A DNA stretch of 43,536 nt from Candidatus Poribacteria bacterium (GTDB lineage: Bacteria > Poribacteria > WGA-4E > WGA-3G), in NCBI GenBank assembly GCA_012271015.1, contig JAAXHD010000256.1, positions 1 to 43,536 of the forward strand, written 5' to 3'. Below are positions 8,312-17,073 of this stretch, one piece after another. A program made the position numbers and the translations under genes. Each line of letters opens with the position of its first letter. The stretch's first letter is position 1. Under the pieces are notes generated by a model that saw only the letters and a list, made by a program, of their open reading frames with translations, made no database searches and was not told where the DNA came from.

Positions 8312-9265
8312 CTATCGTGGAATCTCTGCCTCGGCGAGCAACCTATCAATCACATCGTCTGGGGTTAGTCCTTCAATCTCAGCATCCGGTTTCAGGAGAA
8401 TCCGATGCCGATAGACAGGTGGTGCCAAGAATTTGACATCGTCAGGCAGAATATAATCCCGTCCTTGAAGCGCGGCGTAGGTTTTGCTCGCTAACAACAG
8501 CGCAATCGAGGCGCGTGGACTTCCCCCTAAAACCAACTCATTGGACGCACGCGATGCCTCCGCCAAACCGACAATATACCTGAAGATCGAATCCTCAACC
8601 GTGACCGCTTGGATCGCATCTTGACACGCTTGAAGTGACGCCCTATCAACGACGCTCTCAATCCCGATAGTCTCTAAGCGTGTGGTATTAAAACCGTGAT
8701 GGTAATTCATCAGAATCTCTGTTTCCACCTCTGGAAGCGGGTAATCCACGCGTAATTTGAACAGAAACCGGTCAAGCTGCGCTTCGGGAAGTGGATAGGT
8801 GCCTTCGTATTCGATAGGATTTTGCGTTGCTAACACCATAAATGGTGGTGGGAGTTCATGGCGGACACCGTCAATACTGACCTGCCGTTCCTCCATACAT
8901 TCTAAGAGTGCCGATTGCGTCTTCGCGGGAGCACGGTTGATCTCATCAGCGAGGAGGATATTTGTGAAAACGGGACCGCGCTTGAGGTTAAATTGGTTCG
9001 TTGTCAAATCATAGACACTGGTCCCGACAATGTCTGAGGGCATCAGATCAGGGGTGAATTGCACACGACTGAATTGCCCAGAGACTATCATTGCCAAGGT
9101 TTTCGCCACGAGTGTTTTCGCTGTCCCAGGGACCCCCTCTAACAACACATGCCCCCCTGAAAACAGACTGACAACAATAAGCTCAAAAAGCTCCGTTTGT
9201 CCAACAATAACTTTTTGTGCCTCCTGCTTCATTTTTTCAAAAACTGTTTGAACCGGATTCGTCAT
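8312..9265 (-). CDS. MoxR-family AAA+ ATPase
   Basis: 317 residues, the usual MoxR length. Walker [10 protein letters not shown] (43-51), Walker [11 protein letters not shown] (103-112), the MoxR insert motif [17 protein letters not shown], sensor 1 ATQNP (146-150) with [19 protein letters not shown], and the C-terminal lid with SPRAS and [15 protein letters not shown] are all intact. MoxR proteins are ATP-driven chaperones that insert metals or remodel partner proteins, usually DUF58/vWA proteins. The partner gene follows 76 bp downstream. The ATG at 9265 is preceded by AAGGAAAAATTAAAAT, which lies within dispersed repeat C. High confidence on family; the client is unknown. Confidence 0.95.
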   Translation of the reverse strand: MTNPVQTVFEKMKQEAQKVIVGQTELFELIVVSLFSGGHVLLEGVPGTAKTLVAKTLAMIVSGQFSRVQFTPDLMPSDIVGTSVYDLTTNQFNLKRGPVFTNILLADEINRAPAKTQSALLECMEERQVSIDGVRHELPPPFMVLATQNPIEYEGTYPLPEAQLDRFLFKLRVDYPLPEVETEILMNYHHGFNTTRLETIGIESVVDRASLQACQDAIQAVTVEDSIFRYIVGLAEASRASNELVLGGSPRASIALLLASKTYAALQGRDYILPDDVKFLAPPVYRHRILLKPDAEIEGLTPDDVIDRLLAEAEIPR

Positions 9266-9300
9266 ATTTTAATTTTTCCTTGCGGTTGGTCAGTTCGGTT
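9266..9300. repeat. Dispersed repeat family C, copy 3 (moxR leader)
   Basis: AATTTTTCCTTGCGGTTGGT with an adjoining imperfect duplication (CAGTTCGGTTCGG). On the minus strand its AAGGA is the apparent ribosome binding site of moxR, 11 nt before the ATG. Confidence 0.55.
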
Positions 9301-9430
9301 CGGACATTGACATTCCTTTGTGTATATTCGCCTGCGCCGTTGTTGCAGGCTGCGCGTTTTGTTGTTTTTTTTAAATGTGATCCCTCTGAGGGAAAAAATT
9401 CCTAACAGCTGGTAACCTCTTCACGTTAAT
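9301..9430. other. Intergenic spacer upstream of moxR
   Basis: About 130 bp between the DUF4350 gene and repeat C copy 3. It continues the similarity to the sequence after copy 1 (TTGACATTCCTTTGTGTATA) and has a T-rich block TTTTGTTGTTTTTTTTAAAT near 9356-9375. No ORF is seen. Confidence 0.35.
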
Positions 9431-10561
9431 TTACAAACTCCGATGGACAGTCAACTGTGTCCTACCAATGTTCGCGACTTCACGGTAGGTATCGACTCGC
9501 TTTGCGATGTTAAGCAACTGTGCCTCTGATATATTACCGGAGGGTTCCAGATCCGTCACCAGATGCGTCAGTTCTTCGTCCACATCGACAGCCCCCCGAC
9601 GCGTCAATTCCCTCAAAAACGTCGGCGTGTCCAAATTCGGATTGATTCGCCAACGGTTCCCAAGATCTGCTCTAAATGTGTCGCGAATGTGCCTTAAAAT
9701 ATCAGGGCGCGTGTTGCCTTTCTGATATAGCGCAGTCATGGCGTGAACGTACTCGGAACTCAAACGCCTACTTCTCTCCCGCACATCTAACGGCTTCCCA
9801 AACCGACGCCCCCGCAGCATCAGAAAAATAAAAAGGACAAGGCAGATATAAACAGCCCCTAAACCACCTCGGGTACCGAATACAAGTGCCGCAAACGGAT
9901 TCGGAGGTCTCGTCTCAACTGTGTAGTATATCCTCTCAGCAAGCCCGATCCGTGCGTTGCGTGGCAGTGTTGACATGAGATTATAGAGAAGTGTGGCGTT
10001 ACTCTCATCGTACCGGAGTCCATCTACGCTGAACAGATAGGCAGAGGCAATGAAGAAAACACGTCCCTCACCATCACGGAACGTCACAACCACTGCCCCA
10101 TCCGCTGTCCTATAGAGCACGGCAACCTCGCGCTCCACAGATTCAATAATAACAGAATCTGTACGGACACGAATCTCAGCAACCGGATACCTCCAAAAGA
10201 ATGGTTTATCAGCGATTCGCGAGAATTCCTGTGTTTCTGAGAAATCGCGCAGCTCCAAGCCGTATATCTTGAAAAGCCCATCCAGCACTCGGTTGTGCCC
10301 CGCCACAATTAAGGTGCCGCCGTCGTTGACGAAGCTCTGAATTCCCTTAACTTCTGTCTCGGTGGGAGCCTTGTGGAGGTCTTGGAGAAACAACGCATCG
10401 TACCTCTCGAGGCGTGCAGGATATACCTCGGATATTTCCGTGACGCGGAACTTCAACTTGCGCAAAGCCCGATGAAGGAATGTATCATCTTCCAATGAAT
10501 CACACGAAATCTGAAAACAGATAAAAGCGATGAAGATGAGGGCACATTTAGTTCCGCGCAT
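9431..10561 (-). CDS. DUF4350-domain membrane protein
   Basis: 376 residues. The N-terminus has a short hydrophobic segment ending FICFQISC, which could be a lipobox-like or signal sequence. The DUF4350 domain follows: a GATase-like fold (ALFLQDLHKAPTETEVKGIQ, FVNDGGTLIVAGHN) that ends DGEGRVFFIASAYLFSVDGL. A transmembrane helix follows near residue 230 (GGLGAVYICLVLFIFLMLRG), then a cytoplasmic helical tail. The domain usually sits next to DUF4129 and MoxR genes, as here. It overlaps the DUF4129 gene end by 14 bp, indicating translational coupling. Its biochemical role is unknown. Confidence 0.85.
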   Translation of the reverse strand: MRGTKCALIFIAFICFQISCDSLEDDTFLHRALRKLKFRVTEISEVYPARLERYDALFLQDLHKAPTETEVKGIQSFVNDGGTLIVAGHNRVLDGLFKIYGLELRDFSETQEFSRIADKPFFWRYPVAEIRVRTDSVIIESVEREVAVLYRTADGAVVVTFRDGEGRVFFIASAYLFSVDGLRYDESNATLLYNLMSTLPRNARIGLAERIYYTVETRPPNPFAALVFGTRGGLGAVYICLVLFIFLMLRGRRFGKPLDVRERSRRLSSEYVHAMTALYQKGNTRPDILRHIRDTFRADLGNRWRINPNLDTPTFLRELTRRGAVDVDEELTHLVTDLEPSGNISEAQLLNIAKRVDTYREVANIGRTQLTVHRSL

Positions 10562-11174
10562 AGACTTTCTCTAACAGGTCCCGGTAATTCGAGACGGTCT
10601 CTGCATCGCAGGGTTTGTGTCCGTACCACACCTCATCGAAAACGGTAACCGCCGGTCCGAGCGTCGCCTGCAGGTCAATGTCCTCTGGCATTTGGTGGAG
10701 GTATTCACGATTGGTGAGACTCTTATCGTAGGGAAGTACACCGCGCTCCTGAAGGTGCAAAATTGCGGAGAGATACAGGAAACGGAGCGCGCTACGAAAG
10801 TCGTTTGATGCCTTTGCTGTCTCGGCGCGGGCAAGTGCCGCTTTCTCCGTCACTACCCGTTCCAGCTCGGTATCCGATACATCGTCGCGTGCCTCAACAA
10901 TCAGGTTCATCCTGATTTGCCGGACAAAAAAGGCAACCACAATTCCGAGTGCGATGGCGCCAAGCGGGAACAACACATACCTGAGATCCGCATCCCATCC
11001 CGTCCTGTGCTCAAGAATCTTCGCCAAAGCCGCTTGGTATTCTTCGTAAGAGACCTCCATCTCCGCGCGTGTCTCTAACTCTTCACGGAATGCCCGTTCT
11101 TCGACCGCCATAGCGAACAGTTGAGAGACCGCGATAAAATAGATGATAGGACCCACCCAAACGCTCTTTCTCAC
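10548..11174 (-). CDS. DUF4129-domain membrane protein
   Basis: The GTG at 11174 was chosen because it overlaps the upstream stop in a GTGA (11171-11174) and is preceded by GAGGCGG. An upstream in-frame start at 11252 would overlap the neighbour by 82 bp. The 208-residue product has a signal/anchor helix (residues 3-24), a second helix (YVLFPLGAIALGIVVAFFV, about 66-84) and a C-terminal cytoplasmic DUF4129 domain with the signature FRSALRFLYLSAILHLQERG, then YDKSLTNREYL and FDEVWYGHKP. DUF4129 is often fused to transglutaminases or lies in MoxR operons. Here it is one link in a tightly overlapping operon. Confidence 0.88.
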   Translation of the reverse strand: MRKSVWVGPIIYFIAVSQLFAMAVEERAFREELETRAEMEVSYEEYQAALAKILEHRTGWDADLRYVLFPLGAIALGIVVAFFVRQIRMNLIVEARDDVSDTELERVVTEKAALARAETAKASNDFRSALRFLYLSAILHLQERGVLPYDKSLTNREYLHQMPEDIDLQATLGPAVTVFDEVWYGHKPCDAETVSNYRDLLEKVYARN

Positions 11175-12301
11175 AATTCCACCGCCTCTTTTAGATCGTT
11201 CGATTCCACACTTATCCGTTCCAAATATAGCAGTGTCGTTAAAATTGCCCATATCGATACCAAAAAGGTAGCGATCAAACCCTTGACGATGAGAATCGCC
11301 ACGGTAGTAGGGACACTCAATAATTGTGGCAACACGACCCCAATATCACCACCGATGAAGAGGCTCAAGAATTTGAGGGGAAGTAACGCATCGCGAACCT
11401 GTGCGAGATCCGGGACGAACACTGAAAATACCAACAACACAGCCCCCAGTAACACAGAAGTAACAACCGAAGCAATCCAACCCGTCAGAAAATAAATCCC
11501 GAAAAAACGCAATCTCGCGCCACTCACCAACGCATGACTCCGACAAAAAATGCCTATAATGGATTTGTTCTCAAGGATAAGACACGGATTGTAGAGACTC
11601 AACGTCACCAGAAGATAGATATGGGAAACATTGGAAACCGTAAATACAAAGGATGTTAACTGAAAAGGGAACATACGATCCAACGAAGGCACCAACAATA
11701 AAACCAAGCCGTAGAGATTCGCAATTACATCTATCAGCAAGAGAAAGATGAAAAGGGCGGCAAAAACCGTGAATGCCTTGCGTCCAGTATCCCTCCATAT
11801 TTCACGGGCAGTCGGTGCGGGAAGATCCTCCGTTGTATTCGAGATCTGCGCAACTTCTGATATCCGGGCAACAGCAAGCGATAGCGGATAGAACGTTAGC
11901 AGCAGAAACATTATTGGAAGGCTGTAATTGAGACCAAGGAAATCGAGCTCCCATTTCCATAGCCCCCCTTTACCATCGGTTGACTGGAAATTCGGTATCA
12001 GGTAGAACTGCCAATTCATACCTGACCATGATCCTGTATCATCAACCTCACGCTTAAACTTAAAGGTTGGATGAATTCCACTGCTCGTGTTCACATTAGC
12101 GGTAACCGCCTCAACATATGGGACATCCCTATCTTTAATCTCCTTCTCAAGCCCCGTCCGAAGATAAAAAAACATCGCAATGTCCAATACAATTGCGATG
12201 ACCGCAACCGGCATCATAATCCGCCAGAACAATCCGCAGTGATTGCGATATAACTCAACAATTCTGCCAGCAAGTTTCTTAATATAGTTATCAGTGGACA
12301 T
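11171..12301 (-). CDS. Multi-pass membrane protein, DUF4129/MoxR-cluster associated
   Basis: 376 residues. A short amphipathic start (IKKLAGRIVELYRNHCGLFW) is followed by a helix (RIMMPVAVIAIVLDIAMFFY), a soluble loop of about 90 residues, and roughly five further hydrophobic segments. It ends with SIWAILTTLLYLERISVESN, resembling the ends of the neighbouring paralogues (IGSTLLYFDLRIR). I do not recognise a named domain. It may be a distant member of the same membrane family as 12346-13227 with an added extracytoplasmic loop. Its stop overlaps the DUF4129 start by 4 bp, so the two are translationally coupled. Confidence 0.8.
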   Translation of the reverse strand: MSTDNYIKKLAGRIVELYRNHCGLFWRIMMPVAVIAIVLDIAMFFYLRTGLEKEIKDRDVPYVEAVTANVNTSSGIHPTFKFKREVDDTGSWSGMNWQFYLIPNFQSTDGKGGLWKWELDFLGLNYSLPIMFLLLTFYPLSLAVARISEVAQISNTTEDLPAPTAREIWRDTGRKAFTVFAALFIFLLLIDVIANLYGLVLLLVPSLDRMFPFQLTSFVFTVSNVSHIYLLVTLSLYNPCLILENKSIIGIFCRSHALVSGARLRFFGIYFLTGWIASVVTSVLLGAVLLVFSVFVPDLAQVRDALLPLKFLSLFIGGDIGVVLPQLLSVPTTVAILIVKGLIATFLVSIWAILTTLLYLERISVESNDLKEAVEL

Positions 12302-12345
12302 TCTGATTCCTTGACGTTGTGCGTGAAAGGTGGGGACATGCGTGC

Positions 12346-13227
12346 TTAATCCGTTACCTGCATCTCAATATCAAACGCCTCTTTCCGGATGCGTAAGTCA
12401 AAGTAGAGGAGTGTAGAACCGATAACACTAATCGGCATCGTGAAGGTAGCAATGATGAGGCTCACCAACCGCCGAATTGTATAAGAGAACCACCCAATCT
12501 CACTCGGCGTTGGAATAAATAACTGGCGTAGTGTATCCCAAAGATCTGTAGGCACCTCGGCTTCAGACACCCCCATCCAAGTGAGGAAAAAGCCTGAAGA
12601 TGCCTCAAGAATAAAATATATCATGAAAGAGATTAGGGAAATTGACACCATAATTCCAAAGACCCGCCACCAACTCCCTTTAATCAATTCCGTACTGCGG
12701 CGCAATGCGTTCCTCGCTGTGGTCCCCTCTAACATCACAGGAAGCGAATAGAGCCCCCACCGAACAGAAAAATAGATAGCAAACGGAATACCAATAATTG
12801 TAACCGTCAAACCACCGACAGCTAACGACCAGAGGATTAAACTGCCGAGGCACGTCCAAAACCGTTGCCATGCTCGCTGCAAAGCGATCCCAGGGATAAT
12901 CTCTCTCCCTAAATAGACATGTGCACTCGCGTATGCCAGCCCAGCAACAACGAACGTAGACACCGCAACGCTAATTAAGACAGTGAATACCAATATCACC
13001 AAACCTGTACCCATCGTGGCATCTGCCTCAACATGTAGAAACACAGAAATCAGATCCACACCAAACGATATGGCGAGATACACCCCTGCGATTGTCAGAA
13101 ATAATCGGAAGTGGCTCCGATAGAAACTGAACATTCCATCCAGAATATCCGTGAAACCCATCGGTTGTAGAGGTGCCCTACCGGTCTCATTGCTATCCAC
13201 TTGTGCTAAATCGTTGTGTTCTTGCAT
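12346..13227 (-). CDS. Multi-pass membrane protein resembling GDPD membrane domain, intact paralogue
   Basis: 293 residues with a hydrophilic start, the juxtamembrane motif GFTDILDGMFSFYRSHFRLF, then about six transmembrane segments. These include VISFGVDLIS-like helix 1, TVLISVAVSTFVVAGLAYAS, LILWSLAVGGLTVTIIGIPF and a final TFTMPISVIGSTLLYFDLRI, ending in a basic/acidic tail (KEAFDIEMQ). The overall layout resembles the glycerophosphoryl diester phosphodiesterase membrane domain and YciC-like proteins, which lack catalytic residues of their own. It is upstream of, and in the same direction as, the DUF4129-MoxR-DUF58 operon. Two decayed copies lie at 4150-4782 and 13272-13897. Confidence 0.8.
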   Translation of the reverse strand: MQEHNDLAQVDSNETGRAPLQPMGFTDILDGMFSFYRSHFRLFLTIAGVYLAISFGVDLISVFLHVEADATMGTGLVILVFTVLISVAVSTFVVAGLAYASAHVYLGREIIPGIALQRAWQRFWTCLGSLILWSLAVGGLTVTIIGIPFAIYFSVRWGLYSLPVMLEGTTARNALRRSTELIKGSWWRVFGIMVSISLISFMIYFILEASSGFFLTWMGVSEAEVPTDLWDTLRQLFIPTPSEIGWFSYTIRRLVSLIIATFTMPISVIGSTLLYFDLRIRKEAFDIEMQVTD

Positions 13228-13271
13228 ATTCTCCTTACCTTTGAAATAATTTTCGGAATACGGTCATTGTA

Positions 13272-13897
13272 TCACACCTGATGTTTGTCATCAAGGGACT
13301 GCGAAGTGTTTGCCCGCATCTCAATATCAAACCCCTCTTTCAGAATACGCTGGTTGAAGTATACAAGCGTGCTGCCGATACCCCAGATTGGAAAGAGGTA
13401 CACAGAGAGCACCAAGTGGATACATGTCGTCGCCATATACAGGACCAGATCGCTCGTTCCGAAAACAGAATCACCGATTGTCGCCCACCGGATGATGTCC
13501 ATTGGGTCAACTTCACCAGCAGCCCCCATTAAAATGAGGATAAATCCGAAAGAAATTTCAAATACCGCATGAATAGCTGCATCGATCAATAAAATTGCGA
13601 TTAACGTTCCACAGACTCGCCACCACATCCCACTGACCAACTCACTGCTCCGTCTCAGAGCATCTCGTATGCGCCCCTTCTCAAGCAGCATCGTTTGGAC
13701 GAAGAACCCCCAACGCATCGAAAAATAGATAGCGAATGGAATACCGATAATTGTAATCGCCAAACCACCGACTACCACAATCCAAAGTGCTGTCGATAGA
13801 AACTGAACATCGCATCCAAGATGTCGGTAAACCCGATAGACTGGCGTATTGGTATCTCAGGATTATTTGATTTTGACGAGTCGGTTGGGTCTAACAT
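13272..13897 (-). pseudogene. Decayed paralogue of the multi-pass membrane protein
   Basis: The original start is the ATG at 13897, reading MLDPTDSSKSNNPEIP and then IGFTDILDAMFSFYRQHFGL, but this reaches a TAG right after that motif. The sequence then jumps into the VVGGLAITIIGIPFAIYFSM segment of the family in another frame. About 100 codons (the first three helices) have been deleted at the junction near 13775. The remaining 168-residue frame (13272-13778) is otherwise open and could still be expressed from the GTG at 13778, so a truncated product is possible. Confidence 0.75.
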
Positions 13898-13977
13898 ACA
13901 TTCCTAATCAAAAAGGTCTCTATTGTTATGAAATCATTTTATCAGTTCCACACCTTCAGGTCAAGACCAGGGGCATT

Positions 13978-14092
13978 TAGTTTTAAGGTTTTTGTCCGAT
14001 TGACGCGAAAAGTCGCGATCAGGAGGGTACGCCCCCTACAGCAGATACGATAAAACCGAAAATCTAAAATTTTGGAAACCTGAATAGCTCTG
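13978..14092. repeat. Dispersed intergenic repeat family B, copy 1
   Basis: It begins AGTTTTAAGGTTTTTGTCC and ends AACCGAAAATCTAAAATTTT plus GGAAA. It aligns along its whole length with 42397-42500 (GGTTTTCAGGTTTTTGTCC ... AACCGAAAATATAAAATTTT). No coding capacity. It lies in the 469-bp gap before the LpxL-like gene. Confidence 0.6.
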
Positions 14093-14110
14093 AGGTCAAG
14101 ACTGAATGCG

Positions 14111-14139
14111 TTGCTTCAGACAGAGAAGTGTGGTATACT
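14111..14139 (+). promoter_or_regulatory. Sigma-70-like promoter ahead of the MITE and LpxL-like gene
   Basis: -35 TTGCTT (14111-14116), 17-bp spacer, -10 TATACT (14134-14139) with an upstream TG (extended -10). It points at the LpxL-like gene but is separated from it by a 195-bp inverted-repeat element. Confidence 0.5.
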
Positions 14140-14145
14140 CTACCT

Positions 14146-14340
14146 ACTATAACCCAAGTTGCCACTTCACTTAATAGACATAGCCCTCCGCTGGCGTGCG
14201 AGGGTTGAAATACACCGGTTTCTATAGACATACTCCCGCTTCCGCTTCCCAGTAACGGGTGGGGACCCCGGGTGAAGAAAGGCACGAAAAAGGGTTTTCA
14301 AACGGGTAGAATTCGTTCGTAGCAAGTTGGGTTACTATAG
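14146..14340. mobile_element. MITE-like element with imperfect terminal inverted repeats
   Basis: The left end ACTATAACCCAAGTTGC (14146-14162) pairs with the right end GCAAGTTGGGTTACTATAG (14322-14340). The 195-bp body has no supportable ORF and contains GC-rich inverted segments (GGGTGGGGACCCCGGG). It lies between a promoter and the LpxL-like start codon. Confidence 0.55.
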
Positions 14341-14366
14341 AAGCCAGCCACAAAAGGGAAATCGGA

Positions 14367-15272
14367 ATGCATAGCGAGCGCGTGAGGTGGAAAGATAGAT
14401 GCGTCTACCGGATAGTGTCTACTTTCGGATGGTGGTGTCGTTGTCTTCCAAAAAGGTGGGCACTGCAACTCGGAAGCGGCGTCGGAATGCTGTGCTATTA
14501 TCTCATTAAAAAACGCCGGCAGATTGCCCTCAACAACCTACACATCGCGTTCGGCAATCACCTCACAAACTCACAACGGACAGAGATTTGCAAGGCGAGT
14601 TTCATCAATGTCGGCAAAACTTGCATTGAGTTCCTCCGATTTCCCAAACTCAACACCGAGAATATCTGGGACGAAGTCACCGTAGAAGGGGCAGAAAATC
14701 TCCATACCGCTTTGGCAGGTGGCAAAGGCGCGATTGTGTTCCTACCCCATTTCGGGAATTGGGAACTCCTGTCCCTGGTATACGGCGCGTTGATTCCCGA
14801 TCGGGCGAAAGCCATCGCGTTCCCTCTGAAGAATGTTCCACTTAACACCTACATTTGGCGACATCGCGAGCAGATGAGTTTAAAACTGATTCCCCGGAAG
14901 CGAGCGATCCGAGAAACACTGCATGCCCTCAAAAAGAACAAGGCAGTCGGTTTTTTCGCAGATCAGAACGCTGGTCCCGAAGGTGTATTCGTCAATTTTC
15001 TAGGGAAATCGGCTTCAGCGGCACGCGGTCCCGTTACATTAGCACTTAAGACCGGAGCACCGCTCATCTTCTCACTCAGCATCCGTCAACCCGATGATCG
15101 ACATCGCGTCTATATCTCACCCCCAATTCATCCCGATCCCTCCGACAATTTTGAACGAGACGTTGAAATCTACACAACACAGATGCTAAACCATTTAGAA
15201 GCGTATATCCATAAATATCCAGAACAGTGGCTTTGGCTCCATAACCGCTGGAAAACACAACCACCCCTTTAA
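14367..15272 (+). CDS. LpxL/HtrB-family lysophospholipid/lipid A acyltransferase
   Basis: 301 residues, the normal length for the family that adds the secondary acyl chain to Kdo2-lipid IVA or related lipids at the inner membrane. The catalytic HX4E box is HFGNWE (128-133). The N-terminus carries a membrane-associating stretch, then RRQIALNNLHIAFG. Other family blocks are FFADQNAGPEGVFVNFLGKS, ARGPVTLALKTGAPLIF and the C-terminal YPEQWLWLHNRWK. It supports a Gram-negative envelope. The ATG at 14367 follows AAGGGAAATCGGA. The lipid acceptor cannot be assigned from sequence. Confidence 0.92.
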   Translation: MHSERVRWKDRCVYRIVSTFGWWCRCLPKRWALQLGSGVGMLCYYLIKKRRQIALNNLHIAFGNHLTNSQRTEICKASFINVGKTCIEFLRFPKLNTENIWDEVTVEGAENLHTALAGGKGAIVFLPHFGNWELLSLVYGALIPDRAKAIAFPLKNVPLNTYIWRHREQMSLKLIPRKRAIRETLHALKKNKAVGFFADQNAGPEGVFVNFLGKSASAARGPVTLALKTGAPLIFSLSIRQPDDRHRVYISPPIHPDPSDNFERDVEIYTTQMLNHLEAYIHKYPEQWLWLHNRWKTQPPL

Positions 15273-15280
15273 GAATTGTG

Positions 15281-15309
15281 TTGCATCAACAGTGAATTCG
15301 TGTTAAAAT
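15281..15309 (+). promoter_or_regulatory. Promoter of the S41 protease gene
   Basis: -35 TTGCAT (15281-15286), 17-bp spacer, -10 TAAAAT (15304-15309) within TGTTAAAATAG. It matches the TAAAAT -10 element at 22648, 26739 and 42119. It is 65 bp before the start codon. Confidence 0.6.
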
Positions 15310-15373
15310 AGAGAGAATTCTCAAAAATGGTGAAAACGTTTCGTTATATTCTGAACCGCAGAGGGAAATTCTC

Positions 15374-16918
15374 ATGAAAAGATACACCCTGTCCTTCATC
15401 GTCTTAGTATTTGCTATCGGTATCCCGTTTCTGCTCATCAACCCAAGTGGGAAAGATGCCATAAGCGGAGACGAACGCGTCACCCGCGTCATGCTAACTG
15501 ATGCCCTCACAACCGCTATCCGCATTGCCGAGAAAAACTACTATAAACCGATCGACGATTCAAATGACCTGTTCCGCGGCTCGATCAAAGGAGCACTCGC
15601 GTCCCTTGATGATCCATATACCTATTACATCAAAAGGCGCGACCACCAACGCGCTGTCGAAAATCTCTACAATGCCGAATTCGGGGGACTCGGAATTCAT
15701 ATCTACAATGATCATCGCGGATTTATTAAGATCTCTAAACCGATTCCAAACACACCCGCCGCGCTTGCTAATCTCCAAGCGGGAGATTACATTACCAAAG
15801 TCAATGGTAAACAGATCCATCTCAGCGAAAAAACGGGAATGTCGCGGGACGATGTTATTGATTTGCTCAGAGGAAAAGCCGGCACGGATGTAACAATCAC
15901 AGTACAACGCAAATTTCTTGAACCTTTCGAGGTAACGCTCACCCGTGCCATTGTTCCTATTAGGAGCGTGAAATCAACGATGCTTGAAGGGGGCATTGGT
16001 TACATTCAGATCTCAGGGTTCATCGGAAACAAGGATGGTACAGAAGTAGAGTTTAAAAACGCGCTCGCCGTACACAAAGCCGCCGGTATGAGAGCCCTCA
16101 TCTTGGATTTGCGAAACAATCAAGGCGGACTCCTGAATGCCGCCTATCACATCGCCGACGCTTTTGTTGACGAAGGGCTTATCGTGTCAACACGAAGCGA
16201 AACAAATGACCAATTTAACGAAGAATATCAAGCAACACCTAATATCTTGTGTCCTCCAGAGATTTTGCTCGTCGTTCTTGTCAATGAGTATAGTGCCAGC
16301 GCATCCGAAATCGTGGCAGGCGCGATTAAGGATACACGTCGTGGCATCCTCGTTGGAAAGAAAACATACGGCAAAGGGGTTGTCCAGAAACGCTACGAAC
16401 TCCCCGACGGCGGTTCAATGTCGCTCACCATCTCCACTTATTATACGCCAAATGGCACCTCAATTAACGAGGTCGGAATTACGCCACAAGTCGATATTGA
16501 TCTCGAGGAACCTGACGAGATAGAAAACATAATGCTCAGAAAGGTCGATTCAACTGACTCTGTCGAAAATTTCGTCTCAAAATGGATCGATGACGCACAT
16601 CAGAATCCCGGCGAAATGCCAAAAGATTTCTCTCTACTCGAACCTGCACTCCCAAAACTACAGCAAACCCTCAAAGAAGAACATATCACTATCAGTTTAC
16701 GGTGGCTCAAACAGCGCGCAGAGAGACTCTTTAATCTATATGTCGGTATTGATCAGGTAGTGAATTTAGGGTATGATCGACAATTGCAAGAGGCAATACG
16801 CATCATTAATGCCGATGAAGTCGGAACGTATCTCAACCCCACGCCAGAAGAAACGGAACCCCCCTCGACGACGCAAGCGAACGTCCCTCTGGAAGATGAG
16901 GTTATCACTGAAGAATAG
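15374..16918 (+). CDS. CtpA-type S41 carboxyl-terminal processing protease
   Basis: 514 residues. A signal anchor (about residues 5-23) is followed by an N-terminal cap. A PDZ domain (about 97-182: FGGLGIHIYNDHRGFIKISK, LQAGDYITKVNG) and the S41 core come next. The catalytic dyad is Ser309 in NEYSASASEI and Lys334 in TYGKG, exactly 25 residues apart as in plant D1-processing protease. Substrate-region motifs LDLRNNQGGLL and YELPDGGSMSLTISTYYTPN are intact. It acts in the periplasm, trimming C-termini of exported proteins. The C-terminal 130 residues are a family-variable helical region ending in an acidic, Pro-rich tail. Strong promoter upstream. Confidence 0.95.
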   Translation: MKRYTLSFIVLVFAIGIPFLLINPSGKDAISGDERVTRVMLTDALTTAIRIAEKNYYKPIDDSNDLFRGSIKGALASLDDPYTYYIKRRDHQRAVENLYNAEFGGLGIHIYNDHRGFIKISKPIPNTPAALANLQAGDYITKVNGKQIHLSEKTGMSRDDVIDLLRGKAGTDVTITVQRKFLEPFEVTLTRAIVPIRSVKSTMLEGGIGYIQISGFIGNKDGTEVEFKNALAVHKAAGMRALILDLRNNQGGLLNAAYHIADAFVDEGLIVSTRSETNDQFNEEYQATPNILCPPEILLVVLVNEYSASASEIVAGAIKDTRRGILVGKKTYGKGVVQKRYELPDGGSMSLTISTYYTPNGTSINEVGITPQVDIDLEEPDEIENIMLRKVDSTDSVENFVSKWIDDAHQNPGEMPKDFSLLEPALPKLQQTLKEEHITISLRWLKQRAERLFNLYVGIDQVVNLGYDRQLQEAIRIINADEVGTYLNPTPEETEPPSTTQANVPLEDEVITEE

Positions 16919-16932
16919 CGGTCAGCAAAATA

Positions 16933-17035
16933 GTTGTCAGTTGTCAGTACGGAAGTCTGTTACGCAGCCTTCCTCTCGGTTGTCGGTTAAGAGGTAGTTT
17001 GGTTAAGTCAAAACCTCTTTAACCGAAAACCGAGA
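16933..17035. repeat. Heptamer repeats and long hairpin after the protease gene
   Basis: GTTGTCA occurs twice in tandem (16933-16946). A long inverted repeat follows: TCTCGGTTGTCGGTTAAGAG (from 16974) pairs with CTCTTTAACCGAAAACCGAG (to 17034), a stem of about 22 bp around a loop of about 17 nt. It probably acts as terminator or is a small repeat element between the protease and DUF6785-type genes. Confidence 0.55.
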
Positions 17036-17073
17036 ACTATTCTGCCCATGGTCGCCAATCGTCATTGCAAAAC

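Noticed and set aside
16933..16946. Heptamer repeats considered as phage attachment sites
   Set aside because: No integrase or phage gene lies between them; the enclosed gene is a single membrane protein.
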